A stretch of 64,000 bases of DNA from Armatimonadota bacterium (GTDB lineage: Bacteria > Armatimonadota > Zipacnadia > Zipacnadales > JABUFB01): contig JABUFB010000002.1 of the NCBI GenBank assembly GCA_013314775.1, forward strand, positions 308,797 through 372,796, read 5' to 3'. The notes beneath the pieces are model-generated. The model saw only the letters and a list, made by a program, of their open reading frames with translations, was not told the origin of the DNA and searched no databases. Of the stretch, positions 34,386 to 44,221 are shown in pieces; the first letter of the stretch is position 1, and each line of letters starts with the position of its first letter. The position numbers and the translations under genes are program-made.

Positions 34386-35420
34386 TCAGATCTCGTGCGC
34401 CGTTTCGAGGAACGCTGCTACATTGGCCGGCGGAATGTCTGGTAGGATCGCCTCGTGGCTGGGAGAGATAATCAGCCCGGTGGGAAAGATCGAGCGCAGC
34501 TCGCGCACCTTCGCGCGCACTTGTTCGGGCGTCCCGCGCACCAGGAGATACTGGGAGTCCACCCCGCCGCAGAAGGACACGCGATCGCCGAACTCCTGCA
34601 TCAGGCTCGCGGGGTCCATGCCGGTCGCCAGCGCCTGGATGGGGTGAATCACATCCGCCCCCGCCTCGATGAGGTCGCCGATGATGGGTCGTATCGCCCC
34701 GCAGGAATGGTGGAACACGACTAGTCCGTGCTCTTTCGCCTGGGCGATGAGCCGGCGGGTTCCGGGTATCACGAACTCGCGGATGAGTTCGGGGGCCAGC
34801 AGGAGTCCGGTCTGGCAGCCAAAGTCATTGCCGATGAGAACTGCGTGCAGGGCTCCCTCAGTGGCCTCGTAGAAGATGCCGTTGGCCTGCAGGTAGAAGT
34901 CGGTGATGCGGTCGATCACCGCGCGGAAGACGTCCGGCGTGTCATACATCGCCATGAGCGCGTTCTCCATGCCGAAAGCCGCGCAGGCGTCCTGGAAATG
35001 GGCAGACCAGATCACCCCCAGCACCGCGCGCTCCGGCGGCGTCGCGGCCACGGCGCGGCGACACTCCTCCGGGTCGATATAGAGCGATGGGTCCGGCCAG
35101 TCGAACTCCTCCACACATGCCGGATCAGTCTGTCCCGCGAAGAACCCCGCGCTGGTTAGGGTCCGGTGGTCCAGGTCTACGGGGCCCTGGTGGGCGAAGT
35201 CGAAGGCCGCATAGATGGCGTCGCTGGTGGGGGAGTGATACGGCAGTTCCACCGGGGCGATGTCGTCACCGGTAATCTCGGTGAGTTCCCGGGCATCCGC
35301 GGCGCCAAAATACGCCAGCAATGCGGGCCAAGCATCGGGAACAGGCAGCCCGAGCCAGGTGCAGGGCCGATCCACCGGCTCCCGCCGAACGGTTGCGTAG
35401 AAGCGGTCAATGTGGTTCAT
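34386..35420 (-). CDS. Uroporphyrinogen-decarboxylase-superfamily protein
   Basis: A 344-residue protein from ATG 35420 with AGGAGGG 6 bases upstream. It starts 'IDRFYATVRREPVDRPCTWLG', the standard URO-D-like opening. The middle has 'VLIGNDFGCQTGLLLAPELIREFV', and the C-half 'VVFHHSCGAIRPIIGDLIEAGADVIHPIQALATGMDP', the H-x-CG...GaD segment with metal-ligand-type His and Cys, followed by 'VSFCGGVDSQYLLVRGTPEQVR'. This is close to the MtaA/O-demethylase-type branch pattern. It is downstream of another URO-D-like gene on the same strand. Confidence 0.85.
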   Translation of the reverse strand: MNHIDRFYATVRREPVDRPCTWLGLPVPDAWPALLAYFGAADARELTEITGDDIAPVELPYHSPTSDAIYAAFDFAHQGPVDLDHRTLTSAGFFAGQTDPACVEEFDWPDPSLYIDPEECRRAVAATPPERAVLGVIWSAHFQDACAAFGMENALMAMYDTPDVFRAVIDRITDFYLQANGIFYEATEGALHAVLIGNDFGCQTGLLLAPELIREFVIPGTRRLIAQAKEHGLVVFHHSCGAIRPIIGDLIEAGADVIHPIQALATGMDPASLMQEFGDRVSFCGGVDSQYLLVRGTPEQVRAKVRELRSIFPTGLIISPSHEAILPDIPPANVAAFLETAHEI

Positions 35421-35475
35421 GCTTGCCCTCCTGCCTCGGCGGAAGATGCCTGGCGCTGGATGGTTACTTTCCCGC

Positions 35476-35700
35476 TCACCTCCAGCGCCCCCTGCATTCG
35501 AGACAGCGAATCTTGCCATGCCTCCCCGTCGTTTCCAGCAGTCCGTCAAGGCAGACGATGCGTGCTTCGTGCTCGCCGGGTGCAAGGGTATCCGTTCCCA
35601 GCCGCAACAGGCCGTCGGGCCGGCACCCGCCGCGCCGGAAGCTCCCCGCAGACGGGTCGGGGCCTGCCGGGCCGACAGGGAAGAACGGCCAGGTCACACA
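35476..35700 (-). CDS. Possible short CDS or remnant between two URO-D-like genes
   Basis: The 285-base gap on the minus strand holds a coding-looking frame ending at 35476 ('PFFPVGPAG', 'DGLLRLGTDTLAPGEHEARI', 'KIRCLECRGRWR'). A second frame continues with 'ALEVSGKVTIQRQASS' to the start of the next gene, as if one C-terminal region had been frameshifted. It has four Cys but no recognisable family, and no convincing start or ribosome site. It could be noise in GC-rich DNA. Confidence 0.2.
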   Translation of the reverse strand, partial: CVTWPFFPVGPAGPDPSAGSFRRGGCRPDGLLRLGTDTLAPGEHEARIVCLDGLLETTGRHGKIRCLECRGRWR

Positions 35701-35705
35701 CCGGG

Positions 35706-36953
35706 TCAGTGGCCCGTTACGCGGTGCAGGATCTCGCAGGCTTCCGCAACACGCTCCCTCATGGCGCCGCACAGGGGCACGGTGTCGCGGAAGATCAGTT
35801 CCACGAAGTTGTCGCGGGTGAGCGCCATGGTTTCCGTCAGGTCGCGTTCAAACTCCCGGGCGTCGAAGGTTGGGCCACACAGCTTCATAGGGTGGGGCTT
35901 GCGCGACAGAACCACGGACTTGCCGGCCTGCTCCGCGATAGACGCGACATCGCACCAGGGGGAGACGGTGACCTTACGGATGCTGCGGAAATTGCGCAGG
36001 GACGGCCAGAAATGGTGGGTGGGCTCGCAGCAGCCGTAGTTGATGAACCCGTAGCGATCGCCGATCCGGCGCTGGTAGGGGTGGATGAACTCGGCGTACA
36101 TGTCGGGGGAAATCCCCGCGGCTTCCTGGGCTTCGACGAACCCCCAGGTGTCGCTCACGCGCAGCTTCTCGCCGGGCCCGATCGCGCGCCGAGGTAGTTC
36201 ATCGGTGTAGACACAACTGCCCGAACCGCAGTCCATTTCCCGGCTATTGCTGGTGATGAGCCCCTCCTGCTCGAGCCAATCCAGATAGCGTTCGGCCTCG
36301 CTGGTCAGGAAGTCGAAGAACGCATGGACATTCTCGGGCTGGTCCACCATCGCAAGATAGAAGTCGTCCATACCGATGAGCAGTACACCGGCTTGGGCCA
36401 CCGCGCCGCCGGGGTACGCAGCCTGGAAGCAGACGGTCTCCACGGGCAGGATGTCTCCGAAAAGCTCCGTCGCCATCTCCGCGCGCTGCTGTGTGCTTTC
36501 GCGGTCCAGGCGGTACTCGCTTGGCACCAGCTTGTGCATGGAGTTCGCGAGGTCGGCCAGCGGGGTGTTGGTTTCGTAACCCAGTTCCAGCCCGCGGGAA
36601 TCTTTCACGCGGCGGTACTGCAAATCGGGGCAGTTGGGGGTGCGCCAGGCGGAGACATGCACCGCGAAGGAACGCGGGAACACCCGGTCGTCGTCGATCA
36701 GCCGGAAGTTGGTGATCGCTCTGAGCATCTGGGCCTCGCAACTGCGCTCGAACTCGCCCTCGCATTCCAGCGGCGGGGTGAGATCGGAAAAGAACGTGCC
36801 GTTGTCCTCGATCTGGAAGGGTACGGTGCGCTCTTCGAGCCGATTGCTCAGGCGCCAGCGTTCGCGCCGAGCGTTCATCTCGTCACTGTTGACGATCTCT
36901 GAGTACTCGGCGGCCAGTCGGCGCAGGCGTGCGCGGTCGGAAGGGGTGCTCAT
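35706..36953 (-). CDS. Divergent URO-D-superfamily-like protein
   Basis: A 415-residue protein, longer and more divergent than the others. A helical N-terminus ('RLRRLAAEYSEIVNSDEMNARRERWRLSN') precedes the fold. URO-D-like features are 'GVLLIGMDDFYLAMVDQPENVHAFFDFL', 'WGFVEAQEAAGISPDMYAEFIHPY' and 'FINYGCCEPTHHFWPSLRNFRSIRKVTVSPWCD'. The last replaces the H-x-CG stretch with NYGCCEP, keeping Cys and Glu. This variant type is common in Armatimonadota-like and Lentisphaerota-like genomes, with no known reaction. It is followed on the same strand by another URO-D-like gene. Confidence 0.68.
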   Translation of the reverse strand: MSTPSDRARLRRLAAEYSEIVNSDEMNARRERWRLSNRLEERTVPFQIEDNGTFFSDLTPPLECEGEFERSCEAQMLRAITNFRLIDDDRVFPRSFAVHVSAWRTPNCPDLQYRRVKDSRGLELGYETNTPLADLANSMHKLVPSEYRLDRESTQQRAEMATELFGDILPVETVCFQAAYPGGAVAQAGVLLIGMDDFYLAMVDQPENVHAFFDFLTSEAERYLDWLEQEGLITSNSREMDCGSGSCVYTDELPRRAIGPGEKLRVSDTWGFVEAQEAAGISPDMYAEFIHPYQRRIGDRYGFINYGCCEPTHHFWPSLRNFRSIRKVTVSPWCDVASIAEQAGKSVVLSRKPHPMKLCGPTFDAREFERDLTETMALTRDNFVELIFRDTVPLCGAMRERVAEACEILHRVTGH

Positions 36954-36979
36954 GCGGGTCTCCCGATTGAGGTGTGCTG

Positions 36980-39418
36980 TCAGCGCACGGCGATACTGAT
37001 CTCAGCCGCTGAGATGCCTTCGGCGCTTGCGGCAAGGGTGATCTCGCCGGGCTCGTTGCCGGCCTTCACGACCACGAGTGCCCGCCCACGCCAGGCCTTG
37101 CGCTGCGGCTGCTGGAAGCTCTCTATGCTCTGCGGATTGCTGTTGGCCACGGCCACGATGCTCCCCGGCCCTGTGATGCTGAAACTCAGCAAGTTTTCGG
37201 CGTTCGCGCACAGGATTCCCCGGTGGTCCAGGACTTCCACCTCGATGAAAGACAGGTCTTGCCCGTCGGCGTCCAAGGTCGTACGGTCGGGGATCAGGCG
37301 GATGGATGCCGGTTCTCCGGCGGTCTCCAGGGCCCAGCGGGCCAACTCGGCGCCGTTTCTGTCCAGCCCGACGGCGACGAGTTCGCCCGGCTCGTACGGA
37401 ATCTCGTAGACCGCCTCGAAGCGGGTGTCACGATTGGTCTCGCGGGTGCCCAGGTCCTGGCCGTTGAGGAGCAGGCGAACCTGCGGGCAGGAGGAATAGA
37501 CCCGGACGGTCATGCTCTCGCCCTCGTGACCGGGCCACGTCCAGGAAGGCCATTCGTTGTGCCAGCCCCAGCCGAAGACCACTTCGGTGCGTCCTTCGGG
37601 AACCGGCGTCGCGACGAAGCACGCCACCTTGCCCGGTCTGCCGAAGACGATCTCGCGGTAGAACGACTGGGGCCGGCGGAACCCGCAGATATCGAGGTCC
37701 CCGCAATTCGCGGCAGTCCAAGGCCACTTGGCATAGTGGTTCTCATCGCCCTCGAAGTGGGTGTGACCAAGCGCTACCTCACCCAGATAGTCGAAGGAAG
37801 TCCAGACGAAGTCGCCGATGACCCAGGAGTTGTCGATGGTGGCGATCCATGATTCGAAGCACTGTTTCGGGAAGGACTCGGTGCCCGCCATCACCCGACT
37901 GGGGACGCGCTCGTGGTCGGGCGCGTACTTCTCCCACTTGTAGTTGTAGCCGCACAGGTCCAGGTGGGCGAAAAGCGGGTCCAGTTTCTCCCAGGGATCG
38001 GTGCCCGGGTGCGCGCCGATTGCCACCGGGCGCGTGGGGTCCGTCTTCCGCACGTGCTCGGCCATCATCTCTGCGATACGCGGGCCCTCCTCCACCCCCG
38101 ACGACTGCTCCACCACTTCATTGCCGATGCTCCAGGCGAACACGCAGGGGTGGTTGCGGTCCCGCAGGATCATGGCGTCCATGTCTGCGCGCCACCAGTC
38201 GTCGTAGAAACGGTGGTAATCCTCGGGGTTTTTCTCTATCTGCCAGCAGTCGAAGGCCTCGTCTATCACCAGCATCCCAATTCTGTCGCAGGCGTCCAGG
38301 AACCGGGGCGACGGAGGATTGTGGGCGGTGCGGATGGCATTGAAGCCGGCGGCCTTGAGGAGTTCCACGCGGCGCTCTTCGGCGCGGTCATAAGCGCATG
38401 CGCCCAGCGGGCCATTGTCGTGATGCACGCAGCCGCCCCGGAGCTTCATGGGCTGCCCGTTGAGGACGAACCCGTTCTCGGCATCGAGAGTGAAGGTGCG
38501 GATTCCGAAAGGCGTCTCCACGCGGTCGATGACTTCGCCGCCCACGCTCAGAGTCGTGATCAACTTGTACAGGGCAGGCGAGTCCGGGGACCAGAGCTGA
38601 GGCCGGGCGACCTTGAGGTCCTGGCTGAGATCGCGCCGCTCCCCGGCCATGAGACCGGCCTGGGATGTGGATTCGGCGACGAGGCTCCCACTCGGATCGA
38701 GCACCTGCAGGTTCACCGCAACCGCGGCTTCGGCGTCGGTCTCATTGCAGACGGTGATGGTCGCGTTTACATCGGCGCTGTTGGCGTCGGCCTGCGGCGT
38801 GGCCACCGCGATGCCCCACTGGGCAACGTGGATCGGTGCGGTGGAAATGAGCCAGACGTGGCGGTAGATGCCTGAGCCGGCATACCAGCGACTGGTCTTG
38901 CCTGACGAGTCCATTCGCAAGGCAAGGACGTTCGGACCGTCCCAGTTCAGGTGCGGGGTGAGGTCGAAGTGAAAGGACGTATACCCGTAGGGGTGCTTGC
39001 CAAGGCTCACTCCGTTGAGCCAGACCTCGGAGTCCATGTACACGCCGTCGAAAAGGATGCTGACCTGCTTCCCGTGCCACTGCTGTGGGATGTCCAGATC
39101 CAGCCGATACCAGCCCACCCCGCCCACGGTGTACCCGACAGCCCCTCCGCCCACGCTGCTGGAGACGAAGGGACCGCTGCGCTCGGCATCTCCGGTGTCT
39201 TCGGTCTCGGGAAGGTCCTCGATGCTCCAGTCATGGGGTACGCTCACCTCGCGCCACGAGGCGTCATTGAAGGCCGGTTCCTGCGCTCCGGGAACGTCGC
39301 CGCGGTGGAATCGCCAGCGGCTTCCCAGGCGCGTGCAAGTGCGAGGTGAACCTTCGCCTGCGGCAATCGCGAACAGTGTGATAGCGGCCAAAGCAGCGAG
39401 GCTGATCCATGCAAGCAT
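36980..39418 (-). CDS. GH2 beta-galactosidase-like, secreted
   Basis: An 812-residue enzyme with a signal peptide (LAALAAITLFAIAAG). GH2 domains appear in order: jelly roll (about 25-195; 'SVPHDWSIEDLP', 'GVGWYRLDLDIP', 'EVWLNGVSLGKHPYGY'), immunoglobulin-like (about 200-310), TIM barrel (from about 311) and C-terminal Ig-like domains. The acid/base is Glu434 in 'FAWSIGNEV' and the likely nucleophile Glu514 in 'MAGTESFP'. Shorter than LacZ and of the GalB/BgaA-like type. It lies 47 bases downstream of the GH29 gene, so fucose and galactose removal may be coupled. Confidence 0.92.
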   Translation of the reverse strand: MLAWISLAALAAITLFAIAAGEGSPRTCTRLGSRWRFHRGDVPGAQEPAFNDASWREVSVPHDWSIEDLPETEDTGDAERSGPFVSSSVGGGAVGYTVGGVGWYRLDLDIPQQWHGKQVSILFDGVYMDSEVWLNGVSLGKHPYGYTSFHFDLTPHLNWDGPNVLALRMDSSGKTSRWYAGSGIYRHVWLISTAPIHVAQWGIAVATPQADANSADVNATITVCNETDAEAAVAVNLQVLDPSGSLVAESTSQAGLMAGERRDLSQDLKVARPQLWSPDSPALYKLITTLSVGGEVIDRVETPFGIRTFTLDAENGFVLNGQPMKLRGGCVHHDNGPLGACAYDRAEERRVELLKAAGFNAIRTAHNPPSPRFLDACDRIGMLVIDEAFDCWQIEKNPEDYHRFYDDWWRADMDAMILRDRNHPCVFAWSIGNEVVEQSSGVEEGPRIAEMMAEHVRKTDPTRPVAIGAHPGTDPWEKLDPLFAHLDLCGYNYKWEKYAPDHERVPSRVMAGTESFPKQCFESWIATIDNSWVIGDFVWTSFDYLGEVALGHTHFEGDENHYAKWPWTAANCGDLDICGFRRPQSFYREIVFGRPGKVACFVATPVPEGRTEVVFGWGWHNEWPSWTWPGHEGESMTVRVYSSCPQVRLLLNGQDLGTRETNRDTRFEAVYEIPYEPGELVAVGLDRNGAELARWALETAGEPASIRLIPDRTTLDADGQDLSFIEVEVLDHRGILCANAENLLSFSITGPGSIVAVANSNPQSIESFQQPQRKAWRGRALVVVKAGNEPGEITLAASAEGISAAEISIAVR

Positions 39419-39465
39419 TGAAGACCCTCCCGGGTGTGGTCAATATTGCGCAAGTTCGGCGGGCA

Positions 39466-41220
39466 CTACTCCACTGCCTTGAGCACGAGGCCGCGCAGGT
39501 TCATGGCCCGTTCTTTCTTGATCTTCGGGACCATGACTTTCAGCGTGTTGTCACCGCGCTTCAGGCGCACCAGAACCGCTTTCTTGCGCTTGAACTCGCC
39601 GCCAGTTGCGCTGGTCTTGCATACCTGACGCCTGGATTCGTCGCCCACCTGCATGTTGCCGGCCCCGAAAACCAGACCGTTGGGAGCGATTAGCGGCACT
39701 TCCTTGCCGTTCACGATGAACTCCACTTCGCTGCCGCCCTGGCCCTCATCGACCGCGTACTCCAGCCAGACCTGGTAGTTGCCCGGCTTGGGGACCTTGA
39801 AGCTCCACTCCACGCTGTCGCGGGGGTTGATCCAATTGCCGGCGTGGATGATGCCGTCCTGGGCCTCGTACCGGATGCGCATACCGTGTGGGCCGTCCAG
39901 CAGACCGTACAGGACCGGCAGTTCGAGAGTGCCCTTCGCGTCCGGCTTCAGGACAACCGGCGTCACCTGCGGCGGGCCATCGAGTTCCACCACGAACACA
40001 CTTGCCGCCTTGTCCGGGGCTTTCTTGGGCAGGTCAAAGACCCAGTCCTTGCCGTCGCGGGTGAAGGGGATCGCGGGCTTGTCATCCTGCAGCAGGTATG
40101 CAGCCTTCACCTCGTTGGCCAGTCCGGGCAGGCGCGCCTGGAGATCGCCTGGCCATTCGAAGACATGGACGTAAAGCCTGTCGCCCTTGGTGGTCACGCG
40201 GCCGTAGAAGGGCAGGAGATTGAAGGGGCTGGCGGTGGTGTCGTAGATGGCCTCGGAATACTTGTCCATCCACTTGCCGATGGCCTCGAGTCGGGTTACG
40301 AACTCCTTCTGGATGGTCCCGTCGGGCTTCGGGCCGATGTTCAGCAGCAGGTTTCCGCCCTTGGAAACGATATCCACCAGCATCCGGATCAGGAACTCGT
40401 TGGTCTTGAAGACCTTCTCGTGCTTGTCGTAGCCCCACCAGTGGGAGGTCATGGTGATGCAGGCTTCCCACAGGGCCGGGTTGCCGTCTTCGTCGAAGAT
40501 ACCGGTGGGAGGAATGCGTTGCTCGGGGGTTATCAGGTCTTCCTTTGTGAAGTGCCGGTCGTTGATGAGGATGTCCGGCTTGAGCTTCCGGGCCATGGCG
40601 TTGGTCTCGACGCCCCCGAGTTCCTCGGGCTTGTTCATCCAGCCGCCGTCGTACCAGAGCACGAAGGGCGCGGGGCGGTACTCGGTCAAGAGCTGCTCGA
40701 TGTGCTCGCGCATGTATTTGATGTAATTCATGACGTCGTGGCCTTCGGCCGGGCGCGCTTCGACCTCCCAATCGAGGCGCGGCAGATAGTCGTCATGGTG
40801 CCAGTCCATGATGGAGTAGTAGAAGCCCACCCGGACGTCCCGGGCTTCGAAGGCCTCGGTCAGTTCGGCGATGACGTCCTTGCCGTATGGGGTGTTGGTG
40901 ACCTTCCAGTCGGTGTTGTGGGCGTCAAACATGCAGAAGCCGTCGTGATGCTTTGTGGTCACCACCATATACTTCATCCCCGCGCGCTTCGCCAGATCCG
41001 CCCACTCGCCCGGGTCGAACTTGGTGGGGTTGAACTTCGGCGGCAGCTTGGCGTATTCGTCCTGCGGGATCTTGTCAACGGTTCGGATCCATTCGCCCTT
41101 GCCGAGGACGGCATAGACGCCCCAGTGGATGAACATGCCGAACTTGGCCTTGCTGAACCATTCGCGCGTCTTCTCACGCGGCGTCTTCTTCGGTGCACGA
41201 GGGGCGCTTGCCTTTGCCAT
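39466..41220 (-). CDS. Alpha-L-fucosidase, GH29, with C-terminal binding domain
   Basis: A 584-residue enzyme starting at ATG 41220 (GGGAGGAAAG upstream). GH29 motifs: 'KFGMFIHWGVYAVLG' (26-40), 'TTKHHDGFCMFD', 'YYSIMDWHHDD' and 'VLWYDGGW' with nucleophile Asp191. Unlike the fucosidase at 17953 it keeps the DGGW consensus. A C-terminal carbohydrate-binding sandwich (about 450-580, 'PKPGNYQVWLEYAVDEGQGG', 'VLVRLKRGDNTLKVMV') is added. No signal peptide is seen; the N-terminus is basic and Ala/Pro-rich. It is divergent from the SGNH gene and is followed by the GH2 gene. Confidence 0.94.
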   Translation of the reverse strand: MAKASAPRAPKKTPREKTREWFSKAKFGMFIHWGVYAVLGKGEWIRTVDKIPQDEYAKLPPKFNPTKFDPGEWADLAKRAGMKYMVVTTKHHDGFCMFDAHNTDWKVTNTPYGKDVIAELTEAFEARDVRVGFYYSIMDWHHDDYLPRLDWEVEARPAEGHDVMNYIKYMREHIEQLLTEYRPAPFVLWYDGGWMNKPEELGGVETNAMARKLKPDILINDRHFTKEDLITPEQRIPPTGIFDEDGNPALWEACITMTSHWWGYDKHEKVFKTNEFLIRMLVDIVSKGGNLLLNIGPKPDGTIQKEFVTRLEAIGKWMDKYSEAIYDTTASPFNLLPFYGRVTTKGDRLYVHVFEWPGDLQARLPGLANEVKAAYLLQDDKPAIPFTRDGKDWVFDLPKKAPDKAASVFVVELDGPPQVTPVVLKPDAKGTLELPVLYGLLDGPHGMRIRYEAQDGIIHAGNWINPRDSVEWSFKVPKPGNYQVWLEYAVDEGQGGSEVEFIVNGKEVPLIAPNGLVFGAGNMQVGDESRRQVCKTSATGGEFKRKKAVLVRLKRGDNTLKVMVPKIKKERAMNLRGLVLKAVE

Positions 41221-41410
41221 GGCTGGTCTTTCCTCCCAGTGTGTTCGGAAAACGTGGCGGGTTGTCCCGCAGGGCGAGAGTTTTCCCCTGCCGGACGCAA
41301 ACACCTCCACCGGCTGTGGGAGGTATGGCCTGATTGGCCGCGAAAACTGCGCCGAACACCAAGAGCAACGCACTGCACATCAATCCCGCTTCATCAAGGA
41401 GACCCGACCG

Positions 41411-42529
41411 ATGGACGTGTCCGCGATGCTCGCAGCCGCTCTGCTGATCCTCATCATCGCCAATCTCACCGAGTCCAGCGAAGCCGCCGAGGAGATCAGG
41501 TGGTACGACCTCACTGAACTCGGCGTGGAGGGCAAAGGCTGGACCGATACTGAAGCTTACTATGACCGCCTTCCCGCGAAAGCAAAGGGCGTTGTGCGCG
41601 ATCCGGTCTGGAGCCTGAGCAAGAACTCGGCGGGTCTGTGCGCCCGGTTCAGGACCAACGCCCGGGTGATATACGTGCGTTGGTCCGTAGCTTCGCCGAA
41701 CCTCGGGATGAACCACATGCCGCCCACTGGGATGAGCGGTGTGGACCTCTATGCCAATGACCCGACTGCCACCGACCCGCGCCTGCGCTGGCGCTGGATC
41801 GGCACCGGCAGGCCTGAGAAACAGAACGATAACGAGCAGGCGCTGGCGACGGGGATCCCGGAAGGCACCCGCGAATACATCCTGAATCTGCCCCTGTACA
41901 ATGGCACGGTGAAGGCCGAGATCGGCGTCCCGGTGTCGGCGATGCTGGAGACGGCCGTACGAACAGGCGACGCGAACAAGCCGATTGTCTTCTACGGGAC
42001 ATCCATCACTCAGGGCGGGTGCGCGTCGCGGCCGGGAATGGCGTACCCGGCGATCATCGGGCGCTGGCTGGACCGACCCACCATCAACCTGGGGTTCTCG
42101 GGCAACGGACAGATGGAGCCGGAAGTCGCGGCGCTTCTTGCGGAACTCGATCCGGCGGCATTCGTCCTGGACGCGCTCCCGAACAATGATGCGGCAGGCG
42201 TCACCCAGCGCCTCGAGCCGCTGGTGATGAAGCTTCGCGAGGCCCATCCGGCCACGCCGATCCTGCTGGTGGAAAACATCAGCTACCAGGCGGGCTGGCT
42301 GCTTCCCGCGCCGCGTAACTCGTACATGTCCAAGAACAAGGCCCTGCAGGAGGCTTACGCGCGACTGATTGCAGCGGGTGTGTCGGGCCTGCATTATGTG
42401 CCCGGGGGGGACCTGCTGGGCGGCGATGCCGAGGCCACCGTTGATGGCACGCACCCCACCGACCTGGGATTCTGGCGGCAAGCGCTGGTACTGGAGCCGG
42501 TCCTGCGCGAAGTGCTTCAGGCGCGGTGA
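41411..42529 (+). CDS. Secreted SGNH/GDSL esterase with GxDLY N-domain
   Basis: A 372-residue protein. Signal peptide (MLAAALLILIIANLTESSEA); an N-terminal beta-sandwich with the GxDLY motif (GVDLY, 110-114); and an SGNH hydrolase with 'YGTSITQGG' (nucleophile Ser198), 'GFSGNG' (block II Gly), 'LPNND' (block III Asn) and 'DGTHPTD' (Asp345, His348). Members remove acetyl or other ester groups from carbohydrates. AGGAG precedes ATG 41411. Its stop overlaps the possible GTG start of the next gene (GTGA), so the two are probably co-transcribed, consistent with de-esterification before beta-helix hydrolysis. Confidence 0.93.
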   Translation: MDVSAMLAAALLILIIANLTESSEAAEEIRWYDLTELGVEGKGWTDTEAYYDRLPAKAKGVVRDPVWSLSKNSAGLCARFRTNARVIYVRWSVASPNLGMNHMPPTGMSGVDLYANDPTATDPRLRWRWIGTGRPEKQNDNEQALATGIPEGTREYILNLPLYNGTVKAEIGVPVSAMLETAVRTGDANKPIVFYGTSITQGGCASRPGMAYPAIIGRWLDRPTINLGFSGNGQMEPEVAALLAELDPAAFVLDALPNNDAAGVTQRLEPLVMKLREAHPATPILLVENISYQAGWLLPAPRNSYMSKNKALQEAYARLIAAGVSGLHYVPGGDLLGGDAEATVDGTHPTDLGFWRQALVLEPVLREVLQAR

Positions 42530-42552
42530 ACTGGCGGATTTCAGGGGTGCCC

Positions 42553-44133
42553 ATGTATACGCGAGCATTCATGCAGTGCTGGGTCATGGCTACGCTTGCG
42601 CTGGCCTCTGCGTTGGCTGACCTGGGCGGGGATGCGCCAATGGTAGACGCCAATTCACCCGTACCGTCGCGGGTCACCCTCTACCCCGCGCCAGCGGGCG
42701 AGCCTGCATCCGGGGACTACGCGGTCACGGTGGACGGTCGACCGGTCTTCTGCTACACGTCGTACCGGTTCGACGGGGATTCCGCCGCAACCATCGCCGG
42801 GCGTCCGGTTTCGCCGGTGAGCTTCTGCAGCTTCGATCTGTCCGGCGAGGCCGAAGTCACGGTGCGCCTGCTGGCTGGCCTCGAAAGGGCGGGCATCGAC
42901 ACCTCGCGGGTCACCGTGCGGCCACTGGCTCACGGCATCCGGCCCGAAGTGGTTGACGGTGCGTTCTCCTTCCGCGTGTCGAAGCCGTGCCAGTTGACCG
43001 TCGAAGCGGGCGATGGGCTGGACCATCCCCTTCATATCTTCGTGAACCCTCCTGAGACTGACGCGCCGGACCCCGACGACCCGAAGGTTCGGTATTTCGG
43101 CCCGGGCGTGCATGACGTGGGCGAGACGGATATCGGCGACGCCGAGACGGTGTATGTCGCCGGCGGGGCCATCGTGAACCTGCGGCCTGTGGACCCGAGC
43201 ACGCTGGGTGAACCACACCGCGTCTACGGTGTCGAGGTCTGGTGGGCGCCGGGCATGTTCAGCAGCAAATGGCGCAAGCAGGTGACCATACGCGGCCGGG
43301 GCATTCTCTGCGGGCGCAAGGCTCTGGAGTGCGGCCAGCGGGGACATCTCATCCGCGTACAGGGGATCGACGGACTGGAAATCGAGGGCATCATTATCCG
43401 GGAGTCCTCGGTGTGGTCGCTAAACGTCGTGAACTCCAACCGGGTCCACATCGACAACGTGAAAGTCATCGGGCACTACGTGAACAACGATGGCATCGTG
43501 ATCGGCGGCACCTCTGACGCGCTGGTGGAAAACTGTTTCAGCCACAATGCCGACGACTCGCTGGAAGTCAAGGTCTGGCTCCCGCAGCGCAATGTGGTCT
43601 TTCGCAACTGCGTGGTCTGGACCGACGTGGGCGGCTCACTGGGCCTGTGTTGCGAGTGCGGTGCGGACCTGACCAATGTGCTGTACCAGGACTGCACCGT
43701 GCTCCATGCCACTTGTGCCTCCACCTCGCGCGGAGCCATCGGCATCGAGCTTGAGGGCGAGGGTTCCGTGCGCGACTTCCGGTTCGAGCGGATCACCATC
43801 GAGGATGTGCGCGGCGAGCTGCACGCGCCGATCAAGGTGGTCAACAACTGGGACGACTGGCACATGGGTCTGCCCCACAAGCCGGGCGACCCGTACCAGC
43901 AACTCAATCCGCCGGCGCGTGAAAGGCCCCGAGGAGCCATCCGCGACGTGCTGTTCCGGGACGTGCGGGTGCTGCAGGCGCAGAACACCGACGTGGTGGT
44001 CATGGCCGACGGCCCCGACAGCCCCATCGAAAACGTCACCTTTGAGAACGTGGAGATCTGCGGCCAGCGCCTTATTCCGGGCGACTCGCGCATCAAGACA
44101 AATGAGTGGGTCCGCAACATTGTGGTGAAATAG
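42553..44133 (+). CDS. Secreted beta-helix glycosidase, GH28/GH49-like
   Basis: A 526-residue protein. Signal peptide (MQCWVMATLALASALA), an N-terminal sandwich (about 30-190), then a right-handed parallel beta-helix: 'QVTIRGRGILCGRKALECG', 'IIIRESSVWSLNVVNSNRVHIDNVKVIGH', 'NNDGIVIGGTSDALVENCFSHNADDSLEV', then more coils. The NNDG and ADDS pairs sit where GH28/GH49 place catalytic Asp residues. The start at ATG 42553 has AGGGG; a GTG at 42526 overlapping the SGNH stop is an alternative. A tiny plus-strand frame after the stop (44144-44215) has no support as a gene. Confidence 0.82.
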   Translation: MYTRAFMQCWVMATLALASALADLGGDAPMVDANSPVPSRVTLYPAPAGEPASGDYAVTVDGRPVFCYTSYRFDGDSAATIAGRPVSPVSFCSFDLSGEAEVTVRLLAGLERAGIDTSRVTVRPLAHGIRPEVVDGAFSFRVSKPCQLTVEAGDGLDHPLHIFVNPPETDAPDPDDPKVRYFGPGVHDVGETDIGDAETVYVAGGAIVNLRPVDPSTLGEPHRVYGVEVWWAPGMFSSKWRKQVTIRGRGILCGRKALECGQRGHLIRVQGIDGLEIEGIIIRESSVWSLNVVNSNRVHIDNVKVIGHYVNNDGIVIGGTSDALVENCFSHNADDSLEVKVWLPQRNVVFRNCVVWTDVGGSLGLCCECGADLTNVLYQDCTVLHATCASTSRGAIGIELEGEGSVRDFRFERITIEDVRGELHAPIKVVNNWDDWHMGLPHKPGDPYQQLNPPARERPRGAIRDVLFRDVRVLQAQNTDVVVMADGPDSPIENVTFENVEICGQRLIPGDSRIKTNEWVRNIVVK

Positions 44134-44221
44134 CGGCCTGCCGGTGCGCATCGATCTGGACACGGTGCGCAGGACTGCGGCGGAACTGCGGGATGCGGTT
44201 GCGGCCCAGCTTTGACGGCCG

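Noticed and set aside
41174..42568. Minus-strand open frame (464 codons)
   Set aside because: Overlaps the SGNH hydrolase, which has all four catalytic blocks, and the start of the fucosidase gene.
44144..44215. Tiny plus-strand frame after the GH28/GH49-like gene
   Set aside because: Only 23 codons, no ribosome site and no recognisable product.
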